From assembly GCA_016081115.2 (NCBI GenBank), contig CM071925.1:9528441-9592440 (forward strand): DNA of 64,000 bases, given 5' to 3'. Shown here piece by piece: positions 1-12,448 of the stretch. Source of the stretch: Rehmannia glutinosa. Its lineage: Eukaryota > Streptophyta > Magnoliopsida > Lamiales > Orobanchaceae. Positions within the stretch are counted from its first letter, which is position 1. Each line of letters begins with the position of its first letter. The notes beneath the pieces are model-generated. The model did not search any database. It was not told where the DNA came from and saw nothing but the letters and a program-made list of their open reading frames with translations. Made by a program: the position numbers and the translations under genes.

Positions 1-228
1 CCAAAATATTGTGAGCATATCCTTGGTTTCATATAAGACTCTAAATTCTCCATCAAATTCACCACCTCGATCACTTGAATAGATTTAATGGTATCTTCTT
101 TTTCATTCTCAATAAGTCTACACAACTTAACAAACTCATTAACGACATCACTTTTATTTGCAAGAAAAATAGCCCAAGTATATCTAGAAAAGTCATCGAC
201 TATAACAAAAGTATAATGTTTTCTCATT
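1..228 (-). pseudogene. copia-A integrase core fragment (outer, interrupted element)
   Basis: The minus strand reads in one frame through the start of a Ty1/copia integrase core, with the visible stretch YTFVIVDDFSRYTWAIF carrying the first catalytic Asp region. Reading ends abruptly at 229, where the LTR of another element begins. The matching upstream part (gag, protease, GAG-pre-integrase) lies at 13894-15330, so I infer one copia element split by the 13.7-kb insertion. About 100 residues between the two pieces (end of the pre-integrase domain and zinc-binding HHCC region) are absent, so the junction is not clean. The fragment continues past the window edge. Confidence 0.8.
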
Positions 229-1582
229 GATGGAGTAACTCAGTTGTTGGCTACAATTTAACTCACCGTGGTTTTATTTTCAATAAGACTTAACACCCTT
301 AAGTTTGATTAAGCAAGATATTGTGAGCTTGATTTAGACTTGTAAATTATCAAATGGATAGCAAATTTATCACAGATATAAGCAATTAAAAGTGCAGAAT
401 TTAAATGTCGAAATGTAAATGACACAAGAAAGTTTTTATAGAGGTTCAAGATGGGTAATTCTTCTACTCCTCTCTTCTCCAACTCCCCCGGAGGAATCCA
501 CTAAGAATGATCGTTTACAAAGTGGTAAATACCAGACATACAAGTCTTGATCACAACAATGCCCAACTTGATCCTTTGGGACTCACTGAGACGCTTGATC
601 ACTCACTCCGGCTTCTCGCTCGACTCTTGGCCTTCTTTCACAGGCAGTGGCTTTGCTACTTTACTACTCACTTGCTCAAGCTTTTGGATTTGATCACAAG
701 CCCTCCAAATGCTTAAGACTTAGTTCAACTTTGAACTTTTCTACAATCCTTCCCGGAAAGTAGACCCCTTGTTTTCAAAGTTTCTCTTCAATCGTTGAAG
801 CTCTCTTCCTTCACTGTTGTTGATTGATGTACTTGAATGTAGCTTGAGGATTGAGATTGTTTCAGCTTTTTCTAATGTGTTTTTATATCTCACGATGTGT
901 CATTCATGCATTATTTTCTCAAACTAACTCCTCAGCCTTTTATAGTGAACTTTCAAAAATTTGCCCCAAGAGATAGCTTATTTTTGAAAGTCACTTTAGC
1001 CGTTGGTTTGCGCTTCTTTGAATTGCCGCTTCTTCGTATGAATTATTGTTTTTCACCTTTTCGTAGTTCTCGACACGGTGTAGTGCTTCCCATCGTTCAT
1101 TCCTTTGCACGCTTCGGGATCGAGCACTCCAAGAAAGGTCAGTATGGAGATATTACTTGTTTAAGTAAATCTCTTGATTCTCGCGGCAACGCTTCTTTTA
1201 CGCTTATCTCGACTTGATCGCATTTCCTTGCTTTCCCCAGGTGACTTAGAGTCAGCTTCCAATCATCGATGACTCTTCTGGCTACTTCAACTGAGACTGC
1301 TTTTCTTGAAGCCGATTGATCGATGCTCCACTCACCGCATCTCACCGCTTCTTCAAGAGTGTTCCCATCTTTTTCTTTTTTTTTTGCCATACTCACTGCC
1401 TCACTCAGAAGTCTTCCTTCCAATCTTCGGCTTGTCTTTTGCATGTTGGCGTAGTCTGTTTTTGACTCACTACCACAAACTTTATTCATTACAACGCATT
1501 TTACAACAAGAATTGGGAGCTAACTTTCTATTCTAAGTTTTACATGGCATTCATCAAAATCTAAACAATAAAATTCCTAACA
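229..1582 (-). repeat. 3' LTR of the Sirevirus-like element
   Basis: The segment aligns along almost its whole length with 12627-13893. On the minus strand it begins TGTTAGG, the same start as the related LTRs at 29737 and 37997. It stops at 229, about 180 bp before the expected LTR end seen at 12449. The two LTRs differ by many short indels, so the insertion is old or the base-level assembly is poor. Confidence 0.85.
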
Positions 1583-1583
1583 A

Positions 1584-1597
1584 CCCCTTTTGATGAT
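1584..1597 (-). other. polypurine tract (plus-strand primer)
   Basis: On the minus strand the text ATCATCAAAAGGGG sits directly before the TGTTAGG start of the 3' LTR, which is the standard position of the polypurine tract. The same arrangement recurs at 37980-37995. Confidence 0.75.
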
Positions 1598-1599
1598 GC

Positions 1600-4500
1600 C
1601 AAAACTTAGATCATACAAATATGTAAATAACAAAGATACATACAGTATAGTGTATTGACATAGTAATGTATGCGCGAGAATCAATCTTTTTATTGATCAT
1701 ATCATTCTTGTACTTAACACAATCATATACAAGTGTATCGTAGTATATAATCGTTTTCAAAAAAAAAATTTATAACTCTATTACGTAAGACTTACATTGT
1801 ATGTATTTACATAATAAAATACATGAATGGTTGACATAAAGAACACTTCATCTCCTTCATTGCCTCCTTCTTTTCATCTTGATCAAGATCTTCTTTCTCT
1901 TTCTTTCTTTTTCTTTCGCCACCGCTTCTTTTTTTTTTCTCATATGCCTTCCTGGCGCAGCCTTCATCTTTCCTTAGTCTTTCCTCGCCTCTCCGCCATA
2001 GCCGAGTTTGTCTTTTGTTTTTTCTTCTATTCTCTTTGCATACTCAGCTAGTTTTAGCCACTCGCAAATTTGCCACTTGGTCAAGCTTCCAGCCCCAGAG
2101 ATCCCTCCTTTCTTTCCAGGATCTACGTATTCGATATTCTTGGGCAGAGGCCCAGGTCCAAGCTTCTTCCTCCATCGCCGCTTTTCCTCTACCTCTCGGG
2201 CGATATCAGACGGGGTCTTCTTTTCCAACTGATTGACTAATAGAGTGACCAGCAGAGTGATCGCTGGAGTCTTGTCTGTCTGTCAGCCTTCTTCACACAA
2301 TGTGAGACCCTTTTCCCAAGATAAGTCCCAAGCTTGAGCCATGGACATATTTGCAAAATATCCTTCGTGATTCGAGCGTTTTGAATTCGCCAATCGATCG
2401 CGCTGCCCCGACATCCGAAATGGCATACGTGTTTCGCCAACCTGAATGCCTCCATGTTCTTTCAAGATGTTCATCACCCTGGCATCCATTCTTCCTTCCA
2501 CTTCCTTCATCCCTCGCTTCAATTTCTTTTTCTTCTCACCCATAGATACAAAAGAAGTCTTGGAGTGGCAGAGTCACGGAGTTTGTCGCTTATAATGTCA
2601 CCGTGGATAGACCCGCTGGGGTTTGTGCAATCATCAAGGTCATATCTTTTGATCCTTCCCTCAACAAGATTTTCCTTTCTTCGCTTTCAAATTTTCTCAC
2701 CGATTTTCCTTCTCACCGCTCCCTTCTCACCGCTTCCTTTCTTTTCAGCCTTCAGATTTTTTGTCTTTTTAAGGTATTCCTCTTCCCCTTTTGGCATCAT
2801 CAAAGGATAGAGGAACCTGGGAACATGCGGGCAAGCATGAAGTCGAAGCCTTCGATGGTTGAATTTGCTTCAAGTCCGCGTTGTATGCAAAGACGAATTC
2901 GCATCTAGTAGCGTTGGATTTCACAAATCGCTTCATCTCAGCCATGAGAAGGTTGAATTTTTTGTCATGTGTTCTTCCAAACGTCAGATATCATTTGCAT
3001 TTCGCTTCACGCAGCAGCCTTGATCTCGGCAGCGCGAGCTTCACGCATATGCTCAATGTGTTCCTCGCCCTTTTTGATCAACATTCTCGCTTCCACACCA
3101 CAGCCTTTGTTAAACAAGGTTCTCAAGTATCTCACTGCTCCACACGCATTGATTGCCGGGCATTGTTGCCACCATTCCTTTATTCGACCGTGGATGCCTC
3201 TTAAGTCACCGTAGGGTGGCATCTCTGTTGTCCAGCGCATGTCCAAAGAGAGTTCGATGCCTCTCCATCTTTTTCAACTTCAAAGAAAGAGTGCCTTGAA
3301 CACTTCTCGAACTTCAGCCGATTCTTCATTGCGCTTCGATGGCCATACAACATCGAAATCAAAATCTACTGAACAATGGTGCCCGAGTGAAAAACAGTGA
3401 GCTGGTCTTGTGATAACGTGCTTGCTCATTTTCTCGACTCTTCGTGGAGTTCGTATCTCCAAGGAGAAAGGGAAAGATTCTACAAAAGATTCATCACCGC
3501 CGATCGATCCTGCTTCATGATGAGCGTGCGCGTTGGAGTTCTTTTGGGAATCGATCCACGTAGCTTGAGGAGCCGAGTGGTTGCCGGGTTCAATTGGTTT
3601 GGTTGTGAATAGACCCGCTTGTCGAGCCTCATTGCTTTAAATGCCTTCGTTGGTCTCAACCGATTTTTTCCTTTTCGATTGACTTGTCCTCGCCTTTATC
3701 AAGAATGGGTCTACGGACGATGATGAGATTTCTAGAGGTGGCTCATCATCAAAGTTAAAAGTTTGACGAGTAGTCTTGGGATCGACTTTACTCGCGGATT
3801 GGAACACCCGCACCGAAGTCTTTTGATTTGTCATGGGGTTGACTCAGCTTCTTTCTTCGCCTTTCGATCCCGCAAAAGTGACATCGTGGTTGTCCGGGAA
3901 TCATGAAGAATACCGATCTCCTTCTCGGGATGGGTCGATGATTGCAGGAGGATGTTCTCTACTTAGCTTTCTTTACCCCGGGGAAGTCTCAACCTCCCGT
4001 GGCCTTCATTTCCTCCAAATAGCTCCTCATCACGCGAGGTTTTTGGTCCTCCCTTTCGATTGTCACTGCCTTAGTGGTCTTCTACAGCTGGCATCCATTG
4101 AGTCTCAACCCCATGGATTGCACTTTCATCGCCCGCAGTGTTAACTCCTGTGGTTGTTCCTTCCGTGGCCTCGACCGATCGTTAGCATGGCCATTAGCCT
4201 TCGAGTAGCTTGGCACTCACCGAGATAGCCTCAATCGTCCGAGCTTCGTTGATGGCAACTTGTTGTTTTTCTTGTGATTGTACTTTTCTTCTTCGCCTCC
4301 TTGCTTTTGGAGTCATCTCGCAAAGATCCTCCGACTTGCACGCAGCTGGGAGGAGCACTCGGGCGCACCACTGAGTGACTTGGAGTGGGGTCACTGCTCC
4401 GCACTCCCTGGAATTGTAATTGATGGTTCAACTGGGCCTCAAAGGTGGTAGCACACCTTCAATAGGGGTTGCTGACCTGGGTCCCCACTAGCCCAGCTTT

Positions 4501-6880
4501 CATCGCCATTTCCTTATCGCTTTCTTCCGAGTGAGTGGGAAGTGGTAAAGCAAAGAACATCACGGGCTATTTGTCAACCACTCCCATAGATCGATTTCCA
4601 CCGTGGTTCGAGGACTCTCCGGTCCCTCCATTAGTCTTTGCTCGTGAAGAATTCTTGATTCATGCAATGCTTGCCTGATTTGTAACTCTTTCCGTGGCGC
4701 AGAAGATTTTCCTCGATCCTCATCACCGCCCAGAGAAGACATCAAGAAGAGGACGGGAAGTGTTCTGCGGGTGCCGAGATAAAGGCAAATGCTTGCCTTC
4801 TCACGTGCTTTCGCTTCTTAGCTTGCTTTTTCCTCCCCGTCTCTTGTAGATCTGCAGATGTCTAAGCAGCTTGTCCTCATCCGTGTCATTGGGAGCACAG
4901 AGTTAGTCCAAGGAAATTTAGCAGCCTTCTTCTTCTTCTATGAACTCGGGCCGTTGGAACTGCTCTCGACTTGCTCAACTTCCATTTTCTCCACTCACGC
5001 AGCACGATTTTGGATGTCCTGGGTAAGGTGGAGATAGGATCATTACATCACTATCCATTGGGCTGGTTCTTCTTTGTTTCACCTGTGAGCTGAGCTACTG
5101 TGTTCGGTCGCTTTTCTTGACGCTTTCAGCAGATTTGGTGGTCGTTTATCAACTACATCCGAGACTCTACTTCTCCAAAGAGTCTCCTAGATTTGTGCTA
5201 GCCGAGTAATCGATCACCGGGTTTCTCCTTCTCGACCGCTTGACGAAGTCTTATTCGCTCTCCTGGTTTGTACTGTGGGAATTTCTGTTCGAGGCGTGTC
5301 CTCTCGAGTCTTGGGCGGCGGGGGCCGGCCGGTGTGTTTGTTTTCGAGGAGCCGCCGTCCGGGCTTGTCGGGCTTCCTCCTTTTGACGATCGGAGAAGGT
5401 ATTTGTGAGTCCTTCTCGACCTCTCTCGCAGGGGCAGTGTGACACGGCTTGGGGCAGTGACATCGTTCGCAGGGCAGGAGCATGTTTGTTTTTTGCCGCA
5501 GGGGCAGCTTCTTCTTACCGCAGGGCACTTTCTTTGGCCGAGAGGGAAACAGATCTTCGGGTCACCGATTCCTCACCGTGTCGCTCTTGGCATAAGCTCG
5601 CTTCTCGAGCACCGAGAGGTTAGCTCAACATCCTCTTGTTAACATGGAAGGCCTTCCCATGTCTAAGAGGACTCCTTTCACCTCCAATAATCGCCAATCA
5701 CTAGGCCATATCCCAGTGATCCTCCAAATGTGCCATCTTCTTTGAAGGACTTGTTCCCACGCTCGCAGAGTACTGTGAGATAAACTCATTTCAATTTATC
5801 TTCTTTTCTTCGATGATTGCACCATCACAATCGCCTTTGCTTTTGATAGTTGGTCAAAGTCGCCAAATTTGATGTCGATACATTTGGCAACTATGTCCAA
5901 CAATTTGTGATAATCCTCCTTTCATTTCCTTGTTTGTTGTGTATATAATTTTATCAAGAAGTCGACTTGGCTATTTTTTCCATGCGTCGCCCAAGTTTAC
6001 ATCGCCTTCCTTAATTTCGCTTGCTCCTTCGCGGTAGTGAGCAATATTCACCAAATCTCTAGCTGATAGTCACCGCTTCCCGTGAAAGATGACTTGATTC
6101 CTTCATCGTGAATCTCAAAGATTCACGAGAATTGTGCGACTCCTCCACATAGGTCATAGGATATTCCAAAGTTAGAAACGGTTTTAGTGGGACGCTTCCA
6201 ACTTTTCTCCGCAATTTTTTCACCAGGGTGTCATTTGACCGCTTCACCATTCCGTTTAAATCCACCGCCGAACCGTGTGGATTTGCTTTCCTAACTTAGT
6301 AAAGTCATAAGTTGGTGCCATTTCTAATTATATCAAGAAAAGTCTTAAATTGATTTGAATGTTGATAGGGTTTCGAGAGTAGTTTGCCTTTGCTTTTGAG
6401 AGAAAAAGATGAACAGCTTTTAGAAGTGTGAGAGAGAAACGGATTTAAAATGGTTTAAATATGGTTTATGAAAGGACGCAGACGTTTTTGAATTGTGATC
6501 AAATCAACGGCTGATTTCGTGACGCCTATTGAGCATTTCACGCCTCGTATTTAACGCGGCAAAGATTTATATCCAATCATGTTTTAGTGTGCGCTTTTAT
6601 GTCTCAGACACATCATCATTATGCCGACGTGTTCCTTAAAACATTCCCGCTTAAGTTAAAACGATCGCGTTTTTGTCACTTTGCTCATAAGTTATTCAGC
6701 TTATCTCTTAGCCGATTTAACTCTACTCCTCGTAGCTTTTCTTGGTGACTCAATTATCACCGACTTTTGTAGTCAGTTTTTCCGAGCACAAATTGATTTA
6801 CTAAGTTGATTTTTGTTTTCAGCTCTTTTTCACTTCTTTTCTCGCTTCTAATACTCTTCTTTGATTTGTCCGAGTGTCAC
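1600..6880 (-). other. 3' internal region after pol, env-like region of Sirevirus type
   Basis: This 5.3-kb stretch lies between RNase H and the 3' LTR, where Sireviruses carry an additional poorly conserved (env-like) reading frame. No continuous frame survives. Short minus-strand pieces such as 1974-2228 (a lysine/arginine-rich stretch followed by a PKNIEYVDPGKKGG block) and 3007-3246 look like coding remnants. The PKxxxYVDPxKxG block recurs on the plus strand at about 37400-37440, just ahead of another LTR of this family, which supports a family-specific 3' frame. I see no clear transmembrane or signal segment, so a true envelope function is not supported. Confidence 0.5.
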
Positions 6881-6886
6881 CACCAA

Positions 6887-7640
6887 TTAACCCCAACTCA
6901 TGCTTGAGTTCTTCAAATCTTGACTCACATAATGGTTTTGTGAAGATGTCACTAATTGTTTATCGCTTGAGATGTATTCCAAGATAATGTCCTTCTTTTC
7001 AACATGATCTCTTATGAAATGATATCCGACATCTATATGTTTTGTTCTTGAAAGTGCAAACATGATTTTGAGTGATTTGAATGGCACTTGTGTTATCACA
7101 CATGATTGGAATTTCTTTTTCTTCAACTTCATAGTCTCTCACCGTTGTCTCATCCATAGGACTTGGGCACAACAATACTCGCCGCAAGCCTATGTATTTT
7201 CGCCACCAGAGAGGTGGCTATTGAGTTTTGCTTGCTAAACCAGAAATTAGTCTGCTTCTAAAGATTTGACATGTGCCTCAAGTGCTTTTCTGGCCCACTC
7301 GTGATCCGGGGCCAGAGTCGAGTCTCAATAGCCAATTAGCTTGAATCCACCTTCCTTCGATACCATAGCCTACTTTTCGCTTCCTTTCAAGTATCTCAAT
7401 ATTCTCTTAGTCATCATATGGCTCTCTTTTGAGCAGATTGAAATCTTGCACATACACCTACAAAGAAAGGTGATGTCCGCCCGCTTTTGTGAGATAGAGC
7501 AATGATCCAATAAGTGCTCAGATCTTGTTTGATCTACTGTGCTTGCCATCCGCATCCATGTCCATTTTGACGATGTGTTCATTGGTATTTTTACAGTAAG
7601 ACTTTTCTTCCATACCAAATTTCTTCATTAAATCTCTCCG
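6887..7640 (-). pseudogene. copia RNase H and end of reverse transcriptase
   Basis: Minus-strand pieces show the end of the RT connection (TKRILRYLKGSE), the RNase H block CDNTSAIQITQN and the terminal block TKHIDVGYHFIRDHVEKKDI followed by DKQL. These fall in two or more frames because of short indels, and the expected STEAEY block is not readable. The order and motifs are those of Ty1/copia pol. It belongs to the element at 229-13893. Confidence 0.8.
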
Positions 7641-7739
7641 TATATTTTGTTTGACTTATGGAAGGTTCCATCCTTCACTGCTTCACTTGAAGTCCAAGGA
7701 AAATGTCACTTCTCCCATCATGCTCATTTCAAATTTGCT

Positions 7740-8340
7740 TTGCATGAGGTTTGAGAATTTTTCACACTTTCTTGTTAGTGGATCCAAAAATGATGTCATC
7801 CACATATATTTGAACAAGCAAAGATACTCTTCTTGTCTTGAATTCTCAAAAGTGTTCTATCTACTTTTCCTTTGTGAATCCATTTTCGCTAGAATTGTGA
7901 CAGTGGTATCATACCATGCTTCTGGGTGCCTGCTTTCAATCCATACAAGGCTTTCTTGAGTTTGTATACCTTGTCTCCAAGAGTCTTCTCGCTTCAAATC
8001 CTCGGAGGTTGTTCAACATATACTTCTTCTTCCAATAAACCATTTAGAATGCACTTTTACATCCATCCGATATACAATGAAATTCTTGTGAGTCGACATA
8101 GGCAAGAAACATCCTTATAGCTTCCAATCTTGCTACAGGGGCAAATGTTTCATCAAAATCTATCCCTTCTTCTTGGCAATATCCTTTGGCTACTAGTCTT
8201 GCTTTTTTATTTCTTACCACGAGCCTTCCTCGCTCATCTTATTTCGAATACCCATTTGGTTCCAATAACATTTTGATGTATGGTCTTTGCACTAGTTCCC
8301 ATACTTTATTTCTCTCAAACCGATTCACTTCTCTTTCTTG
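7740..8340 (-). pseudogene. copia reverse transcriptase (RVT_2) remnant
   Basis: The minus strand carries KARLVAKGYCQEEGIDFDE followed by ETFAPVARLEAIRMFLAY, and further on QIYVDDIIFGSTN with the YVDD active-site box. These are hallmark blocks of Ty1/copia reverse transcriptase. Between them the frame shifts several times and contains stops, so no enzyme could be made. It lies between the integrase (9042-9383) and RNase H (6887-7640) of the same element. Confidence 0.85.
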
Positions 8341-9041
8341 ATAGCTTGAATCCAATGTGTGTCATCCAATGCTTGTGACACATCTTTTGGCTCTATTTAT
8401 GAAATGAAGCATGTGAACATAGCTTGTTGAGTTCTCGATCTTGTTTTGACACCTTCTCTCATATCTCCAATGACAAGTTCTCGTGGATGGTCTCTTAGCC
8501 ATCTTACATCGTTGAGTAAGTTAGCTGATTCGGCCGACTTGGCTTGTGTTGTGTGGTCGCCTTCTTTCGGGTCACTTACCGCAAATTTTCCACCGCTTTT
8601 GAGATTCAAGCTATCTCATCTTCTTCTCGAGTTGATAATCCCAGCCTTCGCCTTCAAAATAGGGACTCTTCTCGATGATCGATGTTTCAACTTATCACCG
8701 ACTTCTTCAATGTCTTCTCCATTTACATTCGCTCATCGAATACTACATGAATGGATTCTCTCGAACCATAGTTCTTTTATGAGTATTCTCAGAAGCTTTG
8801 CTTTCAACAGTATCCTAAGAAGATACCTTCATCACTTTAGCATCAAAAGCCTTTAGGTTGTCTTTGCCATTGTTGTGGATTTAAGCATTTACATCCAAAT
8901 ATTCAAATATGCAACATTTGGTTTTCTTCCAAATTCGCATCTCATAGGAGTCTTTGTCACCGCATTTATTTATCATACATCCGCTTTGGGTGTAGCAAGT
9001 CGTGTTGATTGCTTCACCCCAAAATCTTTCGTAACCCCGCT

Positions 9042-9900
9042 TCAGCCTAACATGGTCCTTGCCGCTTCTTTTGAGGGTTCTCTTCTTCTTTTCGCAACTC
9101 CATTCTCTCGTGGAGTCCTTTGCCGATAGTTCATGACCAATACCATTCTCAATACAACATCGAAGTTATTATTCCATTGACAAACCTCGCTTCTTCTATC
9201 CGATCTTATTTTGATAATGGTTTGACTCTTCTCATTTTGAATTCTCTTCATCACCGTGGGTAGTTTTTGTGTGGTTTCTTTTTCTTCGCACATGAATATT
9301 GTCCATGTATATCTTGAGTAGTCATCTACTACCACCAAGGTGTATTTCTTTCCACTTATGCCGGGCCTGGTTCCACTGGCCAAATAGATCCATATGAAGT
9401 AGATGCAATATTCTTGTTGAGGATGGGCATGTCTTTTCTTTCAATGACGACTTGATTTGTTTTCCTTTCGACATGCATCACATATACTCTCCTTTCAGAT
9501 ATCGAGTCCGGAAGTCCTTCTACAAGATGACTTCTTGCTAGCTTGTTAATTGTTTTGAAATTCGTGTGACTACTTTTACCAGGCACAAACCTAACTTGAT
9601 TCACCGGTTTTTTGCTAGTAGAGACAGTGTGCCGGGTGTTGCGCTTGACCAATCCACTACATACATATTCTTCTCGCTTATTTCCTTGCAAAGACAACTT
9701 CATTTGATTCAATATCCTTGATTTGGCATACACCCATGTTGAATCCAACATTGTAGCCCTTGTCACGTAGCCGATCGATACTAGTGAGGTTGAAGTTGAG
9801 TCCTTCAACATATGCAACATCCGTGATTTCTAATCCATTCTCTTGATGGATCCAATGCCTCTTATTTCACCAGAGCTTCATTTCCTCCAAATATGACTTC
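9042..9900 (-). pseudogene. copia GAG-pre-integrase and integrase core remnant
   Basis: At 9042-9383 the minus strand reads the integrase core with YTLVVVDDYSRYTWTIF, then a degraded IRSDR block and a late RTPRENGVAKRR block, the copia counterpart of the final catalytic Glu region. Upstream, 9356-9820 reads degraded GAG-pre-integrase text (ARSHLVEGLPD) in a shifted frame. Substitutions and frameshifts remove the middle of the core. Confidence 0.8.
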
Positions 9901-9929
9901 GCTCCTTTGACTTCCTTGAATTTTGACAG

Positions 9930-10020
9930 ATTTCTCTTATTTCCTCGTCATATATGTCCGGGAATGTACCCACTATCCATGTACCAGGTTCCTTCGCACT
10001 CACCTGCTCGAACCCGCAAT
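9930..10020 (-). pseudogene. copia aspartic protease remnant
   Basis: The minus strand has MDSG followed by a degraded SRHMTG-like block within about 15 codons, split by a stop. This is the copia retropepsin position, just upstream of GAG-pre-integrase. It is too damaged to define limits. Confidence 0.55.
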
Positions 10021-10541
10021 CAAGGAAATTAGTTTTAGGTACCCATACTTGTCCGGGTCCCGAGGGGTTAGAATTGTAAGATGATCCAACCAACCTATAG
10101 CCAAATGATTTGACTCTAAGGGGTTGCCATCTATCGCTGCCATAATCATAATTAATCTCGCAAATTGCTTGGGGATTCTAGGTTCATACAAATTGCCTCT
10201 TTTGTCAGATGCCGCATACGTGTTTTAGCAATTGCCTTCCTTCGGGGTAATTGTGGTGCTTTTGAGTGTAGTGCCAGGTGCATGTGTGTGTCGATGAAAG
10301 CTCTTATACTTTTGGAATGGCCTTTGTTGAGTTCTGTGCCTTGCCACTGGGCTTATATTCCATAAGTCTATGCCGATAGTTCACATTATTCCAATCGCCT
10401 TCGCTTGATATTTTCTACCATTCCCATCATATGTATTTCTTTTATGGATTTTCCGAATTTTTGGTAGCTCGCTTCTTCTTTACGCAGTATTTTCTCGTTA
10501 GAGTTTGCCGAGGACTCGGCCAATCTCTTCTCACCGTCCTT

Positions 10542-12335
10542 TCAAAGATACTCAATCGGTTGTTTTCCTTTTCCTTTGTAACCAAGGCCGCTTTGCTTAG
10601 TATTGTGCTTTGAGTGAATGTGTGTGCAACATTTAGAGTTTTGGTTTTTCGACTCTTCATGACTTGAAGATCCTTTTTCCAAAATTACTTTCGAGGTTCG
10701 ACATGGCACAAAGGAATTAAATCCTAAGCCTGCCTTGTCTCCACATTCTCTTTGACTCATAATAAGATCATCCAATGATTTAGATGCCTTAGTGAATGAG
10801 GCAATAACATTTTTGAGGTCATTCTCCCTCTTTTCTATAGCAAAGAATTTCGCTACTAATTTAGCATTTTCACTTTTAAACTTTCATTTTCAACAAAATT
10901 ATTTGACTTAGAGTACTACTCCTTAGTCACTTTTTGAGTTTTGACTTTTAAGTAGGCCGCTTTTCCTCATTCAATAGTGTGTGTGAGGATTTAATGTGCT
11001 CAAAATCTTTCATCATTTTGCTAATGAATCATAAAGATCAAGAGGTGATGAAGTGTGTGTCATACCACTATCACTAGTGTCCGAGCTTGTTGAATTAGAT
11101 TGTACCTCATCTTCTTGATCTTGTTCTTTGGCCATTGCAGATCAAGGCTTCTTCTTCGAGTCACTGAGTAGTCACTTCATCGCTTCTCAATCACCTGCCT
11201 TCTTCGATTGGTTGTTTCAAAGCTTCTCTCGCAGCCTATCATTGCTTTTTTTTTTCTTTTTTTGTCTTCTTTTCTCAAGACCTTTCTTTCTTCTTCATTC
11301 CTCGTACTTGTTGACTACAGGATATGAGCAAATAATGGCATAGTGACTGGTTGTCTACAATTCCAACATAGATATTCCTTTTGATCGCCTCTTTCTACTT
11401 CGAGTTGTCACTCTTTGATACTCAACTTGTTGATGATCCGTTTCTCTTGGTTGGCCTATCATCCCTTGATTTGGAGTGAGCCGAGTGTCTTCTCGAAGAT
11501 TCACCCTTTCCTCTCTTGTAGTTCTTGTTAAAGAACTTGTTAAATCTTTTAACCATCGTGGCTATTTCTTCCGGGTCAATTGCTTTTTGACCTCTCTTCT
11601 TCCCATCTTTGACAATTAGAGCAAATTTTGGGTACAATTGCCTCTTCCTCGGGTCTTTTCTTCTCACCAAACTCATAGCTTTGAGGTCCGAGAATAGTTC
11701 ATGGTTGATGTCTTTGATAGGTCCATGGAATGCTCAAAGGCCATGACCTTCATTTCCCATTCACCGAAGATTTTTAGATCTTCATACACATTTCTTCTTC
11801 TGTGTATATTCCTTTCCAAATGTAGAAATTTCATTTGTGATTTCTCAGAACCGAGCGCCAGCTTGATCCAGCATTCTCTCCCGAGATCATTTTGAAATTT
11901 TCAAATTTTCAGACCATCGATAATTTGTTTTTTTTGATTTGCTTCCGAGCCTTCACAAATTAATGTCACTTTGTCCTGCATTTCTTTAGCCGTTTTGCAT
12001 GATTTGACTTTTGTTGAATACGGCTTTGTCCAAGGTTTTGTAGAGATGTCCTCGCTACATTATCCGTGTCAGTATCTTTTTTTCTCATCATTTGTCCACT
12101 CAGCTTCTTGGTTTTTCAACCATGATCGGTCCGGGAGCAACATCTTCTTCTCCTTCACCGCAACTCTTCGCATACCGTGTTCACTTTTAATATTTGTAGA
12201 GGCCCATCTTCTATCACTATCCACATCTCATCATGTAATGCCGATAGATGAGCCTCGCATACGAATTTTCCAATCATCAAATTCTTCAATAGTGAACATA
12301 GGATGCGTGTTAGATTTGCTTCCATGATAATGATT
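10542..12335 (-). pseudogene. Sirevirus-like gag remnant
   Basis: Reading on the minus strand, the N-terminus near 12330 gives PMFTIEEFDDWKIRMRG, the start of the copia UBN2-type gag. At 11422-11676 comes the basic stretch PEEIATMVKRFNKFFNK with an Arg/Lys-rich tail. At 10542-10775 LDDLIMSQRECGDKAGLGFN matches the conserved block between zinc knuckle and protease of Sirevirus gag. Frameshifts separate all three, and I cannot read the zinc knuckle with confidence. Confidence 0.75.
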
Positions 12336-12430
12336 TTTAATAAAAAGAGTTTTGAAAGTTTAAGTACTAAAGCGGACTTTGAAAAATTTGGAGATCTAGT
12401 TCAAGAATTGAACATGAGGGTTCAATGAAC

Positions 12431-12448
12431 CAACCGCCCGATACCACT
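12431..12448 (-). other. primer binding site, initiator-Met-like
   Basis: Directly next to the inner end of the right LTR (…CTACA on the minus strand) the text AGTGGTATCGGGC resembles the complement of the 3' end of initiator tRNA-Met (TGGTATCAGAGC). The position fixes 12449 as the 3' end of the 5' LTR. Confidence 0.65.

Noticed and set aside
1600..6880. A true envelope gene
   Set aside because: No signal peptide, fusion-like or membrane segment is readable; only family-specific short blocks are seen.
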